DNA of 64,000 nt from Microglena sp. YARC (lineage: Eukaryota; Chlorophyta; Chlorophyceae; Chlamydomonadales; Chlamydomonadaceae): positions 31,580,479-31,644,478 of the forward strand of contig CM039463.1 in assembly GCA_022414725.1 (NCBI GenBank), given 5' to 3'. Every line of letters begins with the position of its first letter. Positions within the stretch are counted from its first letter, which is position 1. The position numbers and the translations under genes are program-made. The notes under the pieces are model-generated. The model worked only from the letters and a program-made list of their open reading frames with translations, made no database searches and was not told where the DNA came from. Shown here in pieces: positions 42,596 to 55,100 of this stretch.

Positions 42596-43030
42596 GTGGA
42601 AGGGGATGATGGAAGGGATGACATGGAATGAAATGGAATGACATGGCAATGGAATTTGGCCTTGATGACATGGGATGGGATGGAAATGGATGGAATGGGA
42701 TTGAATGACATGGAATGGAATGACATGGAATGAAATGGAATGACATGGAATGACATATTGAGGCATGGAATTTTGATGACATGGGATGGGATGGAAAGGA
42801 ATGGGATTGAATGACATGGAATGAAATAGAATGACATGGCATGGCTTGGTAATTTGATGACCTCGGGATGGGATGGGATGGAAACCCATTCTACGGGATG
42901 AATGGGAATGGCTAATTCGAGATGGTGCCAATGACATGGAATGAATGAGATGGTGTGGAATGGAATTAGATTGGTTGGAATGGAAACAGAATGGACCAAA
43001 AGGGGTGGAATGGAATGCAATGCAATGGAA
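42596..43030. repeat. GGAATGACAT satellite
   Basis: Interleaved ATGGAATGACATGGAATGAA and GATGACATGGGATGGGATGG units, with tandem blocks of about 100-115 bp. Confidence 0.93.
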
Positions 43031-43094
43031 TCCCCAACTATTATAATCCCAATCCCTCATCCCAATCCTCATCCCCAATCCCCGATCCCCGCAG

Positions 43095-43164
43095 TCCCCA
43101 AAGCAATTGTCAAGCAGCCACTGCCGACTGCAGTCGTGGGGGAGGAGGACGCTGTACCACTCCA
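43095..43164 (+). CDS. Exon-like unit that seeded the 14-bp array modules
   Basis: CCCCGATCCCCGCAG and CCA|GTGAGT bound 70 nt. The frame gives 22 codons, PKAIVKQPLPTAVVGEEDAV and PL, with phase-2 ends. It is the only one of roughly a dozen related modules in 43-58 kb that keeps acceptor, donor and an uninterrupted frame. Others have GTAGG..GTCGTGGAGTAGGAGG with in-frame TAG or shifts. It may be a further exon of the upstream gene. No family is recognisable from 22 residues. Confidence 0.4.
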
Positions 43165-43169
43165 GTGAG

Positions 43170-46100
43170 TCCAAGGTCTCCTCAAAGCAAGCACCAATCC
43201 CTCATCCCAATCCCCATCTATACTTATTCCTAATCCCCAATCCCCAGTCCCCCAAAGCAGATGTCAGCAACACTCTCAACTGCAGTAGGCGTCGTGGAGT
43301 AGGAGGAGGCTGTACACACTCCAGTCAGACCAAAGATCCCTCAAATCAGAGTACCAATCCCTAATCCCAAGCCCTCATCCCCAATACCCGCATCCCTCAT
43401 CCCCAATCCTCATCCCAATCCCTCATCCCCCCTCATCACCCATCCCTCAAACTCCGCAATCCCTGCAATCCCCAAAAATTTCCTCATCTGGAAACCCATC
43501 CCCAGACCCCCACACTACCCAACATCCTACCCCTTAGATCCCCACCCAAATCCCCTCTTTTCATCCCCCCCATCCCCACCTCATCCCACTCCCACCACTC
43601 CCACCCCCTCCAAACCTCACACCTGCAACCCAAATCCCAACCAATCAAGATACCCCAACATGCCCTCAAAACCCCTCCTTAATCCATCCACCACACCCAA
43701 CCCAACTACCCCATCCCCATCCCCACAGGTCCCTAACCATCCCAATCCCCAATCCTCGCCTCCTACCCTGCCAACCCCTCCCCACACACACCCCTGCGAT
43801 CCCCAAGAGGCAACAACCAATCCCCAACCAATGAGACATAACCCAATCCTCCCCTCATCACCCAATGCCTCAACCAATGAGAACCCCCCTAACACCCCGA
43901 CCCCCACATCCCTCACCCCAAGCCAACAACCAACCAACCAATCCAAATTCCCCCTAATCCCACCCCACCACACACACCCTCCCCATCCCCAATCCACATT
44001 GCCCCAGCAACATAACCCCCCGAATCCCCACCCACACACCCCTCCCCCAATGCCGAACGCAATCCAACCAAACCAATGCATCCCCCAGCCAGCCCCACAC
44101 CACCCTCCGTCATCCCACCCTCTCCCCATGAGACCCCACCTTGCACACCCCACCCTCCTCATCACCCCCCAAGCCAAACCAAATCCCATATCCCCCCGAC
44201 CTGCATCACCCCAACCTCCCCAATCCTCATCCCAAGACCAACCAACCCTTGAGAACATAACCCCCCCTCCCAATCCCTCACACCGCACCCACACACACCC
44301 TCCCCAATCCCCAATCCCCAACAAAGAGGAAACATCCCCCCCACCCCCTGCCCACACCCCCACCCACACCCTCCCTCAATCCCCAACAACCCAATCCCTC
44401 ATCCCCAATCCCAATCCCCATCCCACACCCCACCCACACACACCCTCACCCCAAGCCCAATCCCTCATCCAATCCTCATCCCCGCCGCGTATATGAGAAA
44501 CCCCACCCTTAACCCCTCCCTTACCCCTCACACCCCGCCCTCCCTCATCCCTATCCTCACCTCTCAATCCTCAAAAAGAACCATCCCATCCCCAACATCC
44601 CAATTCCCCAACCCACCACCCCATGCCGCACCAAATTAACCCACACTCCTCACCCCTGCATCCCCCCCAACACACAATCCCTCATCCCCAATGCCCCAAC
44701 CCCCAAAAATCCCCAACAATCCCTCATCGAGAACCCCCCTCAATCTCCACGCGAGCTCACCCCCTACATCCACAACCCCAATTTCCCAAGTCCCTCATTC
44801 CCCAATCCCATCATAACCACCCTCCCGAGAATACCTCCACTCCCTCACCCCAATCGCGCTTTCCCAATCCGATAATAGATAATCTCCCCCCCACATCCCA
44901 TCCCATCCCCACCACCACCACTCCCAAGCCCTCATCCCATCCCCAACCAGCCAACCCAACTCCCTCATGGCCCCAATCCCGCAACAAATCCCAAATCCCG
45001 AGGATCCCCAATCCTCCCATCCCCACATCCCAATCATCTCCATCCCTCATCCCCATCCAATCACTGCAAACAATCCAATCCCCACTCCCCCATCCCCTCA
45101 ACTCCGCATCCCCAAATCCCTCACCCAATCCCCCCTATCCCTCACTCCCCCCTCAATCCCAATCCCTGCATCCCCACACCCCAACTCCTGCTCCCCCATC
45201 CCCTTCACTCCCCATCCCCCAATCCCAAATCATCCCCAATCCTTCAATCCCTTCATCCCCATCCCATCCTCACTCCCACCATCCTCCACATCCCCCAAAT
45301 CATCCCAAATCCTCAATCCCTCATCCCCAAATCCCTCTCCCCACATCCCAAATCACCCCAATCCCCAATCCCTCATCCCCGATCCCCATCTCTTCCCATC
45401 CTTCCTTCATCCCCACAAAACTATACCTCATCCCCATCCCCCATCCCTCGCCCACTTCCCCATCCCTCATCCCAATCCTCATCCCCAAATCATCCATCCC
45501 ATCCTTAATCCGCTCATCCTACCAATCCCATCAATCCCTCATCCCCATCCTCAATCCCCAATCCCAATCTCATCCCCAATCCCCAATCCTCATCCCAATC
45601 CCTCCAGCAGATCCAATCCCAATCTCCCAATCCCAATCCCTCATCCCCAACCCCCAATCCCTCATCCCAATCCTCTCCCAAGTCCCTCATCCCCAATAGT
45701 ACCCCAATCCCTCATCCCAATCCCTCTCGCCAATCCCTCATCCCCAATCCCTATCCCCAATCCCTCATCCCAGCCCTCCCCAAGTCCATCATCCCCAATC
45801 CCTCATCCGATGACCATCCCATCCCTCATCCCAATCCCCAATCCCTCATCCCCAAGTCCCTCATCCCCAATCCCTCATCCCAATACCTCCCTCATCCTCA
45901 TCCCCAATCCTCATCCCAATCATCCCCAATCCTCATCCCCCCATCCTCATAAAACCCAATCCCATCCCCAACTCATCCCCAATCCCTCATCCCCAATCAA
46001 AACAGCTCATCGCAATCCTGCATCCCCATCTCCTCCATCCTCATCCCAATCCCCATCCCAATCCGCCAATCCCTATCATCCTCAAATCCCTCATCCCCAA

Positions 46101-49100
46101 GCCCCAATACATCCATCCGCAATCCCTCATCCCCCAATCCCTCATCCCCCTCAATCCCCATCCCAATCCCTCATCCCATCCCTAATCCCCCAATCCCTCA
46201 TCCCCAACTCTCATCCCATCCCAATCCCATCCCTCATCCCCAATCCCAATCCCCCCATCCCCTCCCCAATCCCTCATCCCCAATCCCCAATCATCCCCAA
46301 ATCCCTCATCCCCTCCCCATCCCTCATCCCATCCCCCATCCATCCCTCATCCCCAATCCCCAATCCTCATCCCCAATCCCTCATCCCCATCCCAATCCCT
46401 CATCCCAATCCTCATCCCCCAATCCCTCCATCCTCCATCCCCAATCCATGTCCCAATCCCTCATCCCAATCCCTCAATCCCAATCCCTCATCCCCAATCC
46501 CTCATCCCCAATCCCTCATCCCCAATCCCTCATCCCCAATCCCTCATCCCCAATCCCTCATCCCCAATCCCCAATCCCTCATCCTTATCAATCCCAATCC
46601 CCAATCCCTCAATCCATCCAATCCCTCATCCCCAATCCCTCAATCCCTCAACTCCCTCATCCCCAATCCCCCAATCCATCCCCAATTATCCCTCATCCCT
46701 CATCCCCATCCTCATCCCCAATCCCTCAATCCCCAATCCCTCCCCAATCCCCAAATCCTCATCCCAATTCCCCGCGCAACTCATCCCCAATCCCTCCCCC
46801 ATTCCCACCAATCCTCATCCCAGTCAGACCAAAGTCAAATCCCAATCCTTATCTTCATTCCAATCCCTCCTGCATCCCTCCATCCCCAATCCCTCATCCC
46901 CAATCCCTCATCCCAATCCCTCAATCCCTCATACCAATCCCTCATCCCCCTTCAATCCCTCATCCCCAATCCCTCCCCCAATCAATCCCCAATCCTCATC
47001 CCCAAATCCCCAATCCCTCATCCCCAATCCCCAATCCCTCATCCCCAATCCCTCCCCATATGCCATCCCCCAAATCCCCAATCCCTCATCCCATCCCATC
47101 CCTCCAATCCCATCCCCGATCCCTCATCCCAATCCCTCAATCCAATCCCTCGTCCCCAATCCCTCAATCCCTCATCCCAATCCGCAATCCCTCATCCCCC
47201 ATCCCTCATTCCCCATAATCCCTCAATCCCCATCCGTCATCCCAATCCCAGGATTCCCAATCCCCAATCCCTCACAATTCCCAATCATCCCCAATCCCTC
47301 ATCCCATTCCCAAATCCCTTCAATCCAACATCCCCAATCCTGCATTCCCCAATCCCCAATCCCCTCATTCCAATCCTCATCCAATCCCAATCCCCATCCC
47401 ATCCTCATCCCCAATCCATCCTCATCCCAATCCTCATCCCAATCCCCAATCCCTCTCCATCAATCCATCCAATCCTCATCCCAATCCTCATCCCCATCCT
47501 CTCCCCAATCCCTCATCGTCCCAATCCCATCCCCAAACTCCGTCCTGTAAATCCCCAAATCCCAATCCCAATCCCTCCAATTCCCTTCAATCCTCCTCAT
47601 CAATCCTCATCCTCGAATGCCCAATCCCTCAATCCCGAATCCTCATCTAAATCCCTCCCAATCCCAATCCCCCAATCCCATCAATCTCTAATGACCAAAT
47701 CCCTCATCCCCAATGCCTCCAGTCCCTCAATCCCCAATCCCTCAATCCCAATCCCTCATCCCCAAATCCCCTCATCCCCAATCCCTCCCCATCCAATTCC
47801 AATCGCCTCATCCCCAATCCCTCATCTTCCCCAATCCATCTCATCCCCCAATCCCTCATCCCATCAATTCCCAATCATCCCCAATTCCCTCATCCCCAAT
47901 CCCTCATCCCAATCCCAATCCTCAATCCCATCCCCAATCCCTCATCCCAATCGCCCACATCCCTCATTCCCCAATCCCTCATCCCCAATCCCTCATCCCC
48001 AATCCTTCTCAATCCCTTCATCCCCAATCCCTCATCCCCATCCCCAATTGTCATCCCCAATCCCTCATCCCAATCCCCAATCCCCAATCCCTCATCCCCA
48101 ATCCCCATCCCAATCCCTCATCCCCAATCCCTCATCCCCAATCCAAATCCCAAGTCCCTCATCCCCAATCCCCAATCCCTCATCCCAATCCCCATCCCCA
48201 AAGCAGATCCCCATCCCTCGATCCCCAATCCCCAGTTCATCCTCAAATTCCGTCATCCCCAATCCCTCTTCATCCCCAATTCCCTCATCCCATCCCTCAT
48301 CCCTCAATCCCTCATCCCCATTCTCATCCGCCAATCCCTCATCCCCCTAATCCCAATCCTCATTCCCCAATCCTCATCCCCAAATCCCTACATCCCCAAA
48401 TCCTCCATCCCCAAAGCAGATCCCTCAATCCCTCAGTCCTCAATCCCAATCAAATCCCAATCCCTAATCCCAATCCCTCAATCCTCTCATCCCCAATCCC
48501 CTCCCCCAATCCCGTCAATCCCAAATGGCCCCATCCCCATCCCTCAATCCCCCAATCCCCCAATCCCTCATCCCCAATCCCATCCCCCAATCCTCATCCC
48601 CAATCCCTCATCCCCAATCCCTCATCCCAATCCCTCATCCCCAATCCTCTCCCAAATCCCTCATCCCCAATCCCTCAATCCCCCAATCCCCATCCCAATC
48701 CTTATTCCCCCATCCCTCATCCCAATCCCACTCCCCAACTCCCACATCCCCGATCATCCCTCAATCCCTCAATCCCTATCCCCCAATCCCCATCCTCTAC
48801 CCAATCCCCAATCCCTCATCCCCAATCCCTCATCCCCAATCCCTCATCCCCAATCCCTCATCCCCAATCCCCATCCTCATCCAATCCCTCCATCCCCAAT
48901 CCCTCATCCCAATCCTCAATCCCAATCAATCCCATCCCCAAATCCCTCATCCCCAATCCCCAATCATCCCCAATCCCGCAATCCCTCATCCCCAATCCCT
49001 CAATCCCCAATCCCTCATCCCCAAATTCCCCTCTCAAATCCCCTTGTCATCCAGAAATCCCAATCCCTCAATCATCCCAATCCCTCATCCCCAATCCCTC

Positions 49101-52100
49101 ATCCCCAATCCCTCATCCCCAATCCCTCATCCCCAATCCCTCATCCCCAATCCCTCATCCCCAATCCCCAATCCCTCCCTTCAATCCCCATCCCAATCAT
49201 CCCCCCATCCCATTTCCCAATCCCCCCCTCATCCCCAATCCCCAATCCCCAATCCCTCATCCCGCCCATCCCTCAATCCCCAATCCCTTCATCCCCAATC
49301 CCTCAATCCTCAATCCCCAATCAATCCAATCCCTGTCCCCAATCCCAATCATCCCAATCCCCAATCCCTCATCCCCAATCCCTCATCCCCAATCCCTCAT
49401 CCCAATCCCTCATTCCCCAATCCCTCATCCCCCCAATCTCCTCATCCCCAATCCCCAAAGCAGATCTCAAACTTCCCCAATCCCTCTCTCATCCCCAATC
49501 CCTCATCCATCCCCAATCCTCCCCAATCCCCAATCCCTCATCCCCAATCCCAATCCCCAATCCCTCAATCCCCATCCCCAATTTCGAATCCCACTCCATC
49601 CCCAATCCTCATCCCCAATCCCCCAATCCCTCAATCCCTCATCCCCAATCCTTATTCCCCAATTACCCTCATCCCCAATCCCTCATCCCCCCTATCCCAA
49701 TCATTCCCCAATCCCTCATCCCCAATCCCTCCATCCCCAATCCTCATCCCCAATCCCCAATCCCCCAATCCCTCATCCCCAATCCCTCATCCCCAATCCC
49801 TCATCCCCAATCCCCAATCCCCATCCCTCCCTCAATCCCCAATCCCCAATCCCCAATCCCCCAATTCCTCTCATCCCCAATCCCATCAATGCCCCAATCC
49901 CCAATCCCTCAATTCCCCTCAATCCCTCATCCCCAATGCCCTCATCCCCAAATCCCTCAATCCCCAATCCCTTGGTCACATCCCTCAGTCCCCCAATCCC
50001 TCAATTCCTATCCCTCATCCCCAAACCCTCATCCCGCAATCCCCCAATCCCTCTCCCAATCCTCATCGCCTCAATCCTCAATCCCTCAGTCCCCCAATCC
50101 CTCATCCCCAATCCCTCAATTCCCCAATCCCTCATCCCATCAAATCCCGTCATCCCAATCCCTCATCCTTATCCCCCAATCCGCCACGAATCATCCCCAT
50201 CCCAATCCCTCATCCCCAATCCTTCCCCCAATCATCCCAATCCCTCATCCCCAATCCCGCGTTATGTCCTAATCCCAATCCCTCCCCAAAGCAGATCATC
50301 CCCATCCACAATAGAGTCCAAGTAGGAAGGAGGCTGTACAGCCGACTCGAGTCCAGACACAAAGTCCAAATCAGAGTCATCCCCCAATCCTAATCCGTTA
50401 TCCCTCGATCCCCCAATCCCTCCATCCCCAATCCCTCATTCCCAATCCCTCAACGCTCCCCAAAATCCTGCCCTCCCAGCCCCACTCCCCAACCCTCCCC
50501 AATCCCAAGATCCCCTCATTCCCCAATCCCTCATCCCCCCTCATCCCATCCCCAATCCTTAATATCTTAATCCCTCATCCCCAATCCCACCAAGCAGATC
50601 AGCAACACTCCCAATCCCTTCATTCCCCAATGGAGTAGGAGGAGCTGGACACACTCACCCAATCAGACCAAAGTCTCCTCAATCAGAGTACCAATCCCTA
50701 CTCCTTATCCCGTCCATTCCAACAATCCCCAATCCCTCATATTCCCAATTCCCTCATCCCCAATCCCTCATCCGCTAATCCCACGCCAATCGCTCATCCC
50801 CAATCCCCTCCCCATCCCCGCCAGTCCCCATAATCATCCCCCAATCCCTCATCCCCAATCCCGCATCCCCAATCCCCAATTCCTCTATCCCCCAATCCCC
50901 AATCATCCCTCATCCCCATCCCCATCCCTCATCCACCAATCCGTCATCCCCAATCCCCAATCCCTCATCCCCAATCCCTGCACCACCATCCGCTCCATCC
51001 CCATCCTTCTCAATCCCCGAATCCTCATCCCCAATCCCTTCATCCCCAATCCCCAAGTTCCCCAATCCCTCATCCCCAATCCCTCATCCCCAATCCCTTG
51101 TTCCCCAATCGCTCATCCCCAATGCCCCAATCCCCCCTCATTTTTTTTTTTCCCCATCCCATGCATCGCCCAAAATTTTTTTTTCATCCCCAATCCCTTT
51201 TTCACTGCCCGCAACCGTCCCCATTCACCAGCTCATCCCAATTCCTATCCCCATCGCCGTCGTCCAGTCCTCATCCCCAATCCCTCAGTCCCAATCCCTC
51301 AATTCCCTCATGCCTCATCCCCAATCCCTGCCTCGTGCCTCATTGCCCCAATCCCTCATCCCTCATCCATCCCCACTCCCCATCCCCAATCCCCAATCCT
51401 TCATCCCCAATCCCTCATGCCCCAATCCCTCATCCCCAATCCCTCATCCTCAATCCGCCAATCCCTTCATCCCCCAATCCCGTCCCGTCCCATCCCCAAT
51501 CCCTCCCCATCCCACAATCCCTCAATCCCCAATCGCACAATCCCTCATCCCGATCCCCAATCCCCAATCCCTCATCCCATCCCTCATCCCCAATCCCTCA
51601 TCACCAATCCCAATCCTCCCCCATGCCCCAATCCCTCATCCCACCCAATCCCCTCATCTCGTTATTACCTATCCCAAGTCCCCGGTCCCCCAAGAGCAGA
51701 TCCAACCAAATCCCTCATCAGTAGGCCGTGGAGTAGGAGGAGGCTGTCACACCCGTCAGACCAAAGTCCCTCATCCCCAGAGTACCAATCCATCCCATCC
51801 TTTATCTCATCCCCAATCCCCCCCAATCCCTCAATCCCACTCATCCCCATTCCACAATTCCTCATCCCCAATCCCTCCCTCGTCATCCCCAATCCCAATC
51901 CCTATCCCCAATCCCCCATTTCCCGCCATCCCATCATCCCCAATCCCTCATCCCCAATCCCTCATTCCCCCAATCCCAATTCCCCATCCCAATCGCCCTA
52001 ATGCCCCAATCCCCAATCCCTCATTCCCCAATCCCCATCCCCAATCCCTCATCCCCAATCCCCAATCCCCAATCATGCCCCAATCCCCATCCCAATGTCC

Positions 52101-55100
52101 CGTCATCCCAATCCGCTCATTCCCCCAATCCCTCATCCCCAATCCCTCATCCCCAATCCCTCAATCCCCATGCGCTCATCCCCAATCCCCCAGTCCCTCA
52201 TCCCAATCCCTCATCCCCAATCCCTCATACCCCAAATCCTCTCTATGCCCCAATTCCCCAATCCCTCATCCCCAATCCCTCATCCCCCAATCCCACTCCT
52301 CATCCCCAATCCCCAATCCCTCATCCCCAATCCCTCATCCCCAATCCCTCATCCCCAATCCCCAATCCCTCATCCCCAATCCCTCATCCCCAATCCCTCA
52401 TCCCCTAAGCCCGTCCGTTCCAATCCCTTATCATCCCCAGTCCAATCCCCAATCCCCATTCCCCCAATCCCCAATCCTCATCCCCATCCCCATCCCTTCA
52501 TCCCAATCCCTCATCCCCAATCCCTCATCCCCAATCCCTCATCCCAATCCCTCATCCCAATCCCTCATCCCGCCAATCCCGTCATCCCCAATCCCTCATC
52601 CCCAACCTCATCCCTCATCCCCAATCCCCATCCCTCCATCCGATCCATTCCCCCAATCCCGTTTTTCCCAACCCAATCCCCAATCCCCCTCATCCCTCAT
52701 CCCATCACCCCAAATCCCCTCCATTCCCCTACTCCCTCATCCCCAATGCCCTTCAGCCCCAATCCCCTCATCCCCAATCCCTTCATCCCCAATCCCCTCG
52801 TCCCCATCCCCCATTCCCCACCCTTTTCCCCAAATCAATACCCCAATCCGCTTCATCCCCAATACCTCATCCGCCACATCCATCCGCCCAATCCCTCATC
52901 CCCAATCCATCTATCATCCCAACCATCCCTCATCCCATCTTATTCCTAATCCCCAATCCTCATCCCCAAAATCCAAAGCAGATCCCCACTCTCTCAAAGT
53001 AGGCCGGGGAGTAGGAGGAGGCTGTACACACTCAGTCAACAAAGTCCCTCATCCCCAAGAGTAATCCCTAATCCTTTTCCTCTCAATCCCCATTCCATCC
53101 AGCAAAATCCCCCAATCCCTCAAGATTCCCAAGTCATCCCCCAATGCCTCATCCCCATCATCCCAATCCCTCCATCCCCCAATCCCCAATCCCTCATCCC
53201 CAACCTCTCATCCCTCAATCCCTCAATCCCAATCCCTCATCCCCAAACCCCAATCCCTCATTCTCCTCATCCCCAATCCTCTCATCCAACAAATCCCTCA
53301 ACCCAATCCTCTTCATCGCCCCAATGCCCTCAATCCCCAATTGTTAAACCCCAAATCCCTCATCCCAATGCCTGCTCCCCAATCTCTCATCCCCAATCCT
53401 CATCCCAATCTCATCATCCCCAATCCCTCCTCATCCCAATCCCCCAATTCCTCATCCCCAACCCTCATCCCTCATCCCCAATCCTCATCCCCAATCCCCA
53501 CATACCCTCGCATCCCATCCCTCATCCCAGATCCCTCATCCCCAATCCCTCAGTCCTCCATTCCCTCAATCCCCAAATCCTATCCCGTAATCTTCGTCCC
53601 CAATCCCCAATCCCCAATTCCTGCGTACCTCATCCCAATCCTCCGCTCATCCATCAACCCAATCCCTCATCCCCAATCCCTCATCCCAATCCCCTCATCC
53701 CGCGAGATTTCCCCATCCCTCCCCGATCATCCTCCAATCCCATTCCCCAACCACAATCCCCAATTCAATCCCCGCATTCTCCATCATCCCAATCCCTCAT
53801 CCCATCCCTCATCCCCATTCCCTCAAGCCCAATCCTTCCCCAATCCCCTCATCCAATAGCCTCCCAATCCCTCATCCCCAATGCTCTTCCCACCCAAATC
53901 CCTGCATTCCCCAATCCCTCAATCCAATCCTGCATCCCATCCCTCTAGACCATCCCCAATCCTCAAAAAATCATCAAGCAATTCCCAAATCCCTCATTGT
54001 TCCCCAATTCCCTCAATCCCTCATCCCAATCCGGCCAATCCTCATCCCCAATCCCTCATCGCCAGGCGTCCCTCATCGCAATAGGAGGAGGCCTGCATCC
54101 CTAATTCCCTCATCCCCAATCGTGACCCCAATCCCTCATCCCATTCCCCAACTCCGCTTGTCACCAAATCCTCAGGTTCGCCCACGCTGCGTCCGCCAAT
54201 CGAGCGAGTTCTCGGTGATCCCAATCCCTTTATCCCCAAATCCTCATCCGCGCCATGCCCTCCTCAATCCTTTTGCCGCCACAATCCTCATGCCCCAATC
54301 CTCATCCCCAATCCCTTCATCCCCAATCCCTCATCCCCAATCCCTCATCCCCAATCCCTCATCCCCGAACCCTCATCCCAATCCCCATCCAATCCGATTC
54401 CCCAATCCCCAATCCTCAATCCCCAATCCCCAACCAATCCCTGCTATCCCCAAGTCCCTCATCTCCAATCCCTCCCAATCGTCATCCCCAATCCCAATCC
54501 CTCATCCCCCTTAATCCCCATCCCATCCCCAAAATCCCAACTCATCCCCAATCCCTCAATTCCCCAATCCCCAAAATCCCTCTATCCCCAATCCCAATTC
54601 CCTCATCCCCAATCCCTTTCATCCCCAATCCCGCATTCCCAGTCCCCGCCCATCCTTATTCCTAATCCCCCACTCCCAGTCCCAATCTCTTTATACTAAT
54701 CCCCAATCCCCAGTCCCAAAGCAGATGTCAAGCACACTCTGCAACTGCAGTAGTCGTGGAAGTAGGAGGAGCTGTACAGCACTCCCAGGTTCCAGAATCC
54801 CCAAGTCTCCTCAAATCAGAGTACCATCCCTAAATCCCTCGGATCCTCACCAATCCCTCTCCAAATCCCAATCCCTCATTCCCAATCTTCATCCCACCTC
54901 ATCCCCAATCCTCATCCCCAATCCCCAATCCCCAATCCTCATCCCAATCCCTCGATCCCCGATCCCTCCCTCCCTCTTCCCCAATCCTCATCCCCAACCC
55001 TCATCCCAATCCTCATCCCATTCCCTCATCCCCAAATCCCTCAATCCCCATCCCCATCCCTCATCCCTCCTCCCCAATCCCTCATCCCCAATACCATCCA

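Noticed and set aside
42596..43030. GGAAT-like satellite suggesting human satellite contamination
   Set aside because: The unit includes GACAT and larger blocks, and it grades into neighbouring repeats of the same scaffold.
44967..50325. Plus-strand open frames of 1127 and 870 codons
   Set aside because: They translate the 14-bp satellite with a 14-residue period; a repeat without stops in any plus frame gives such frames automatically.
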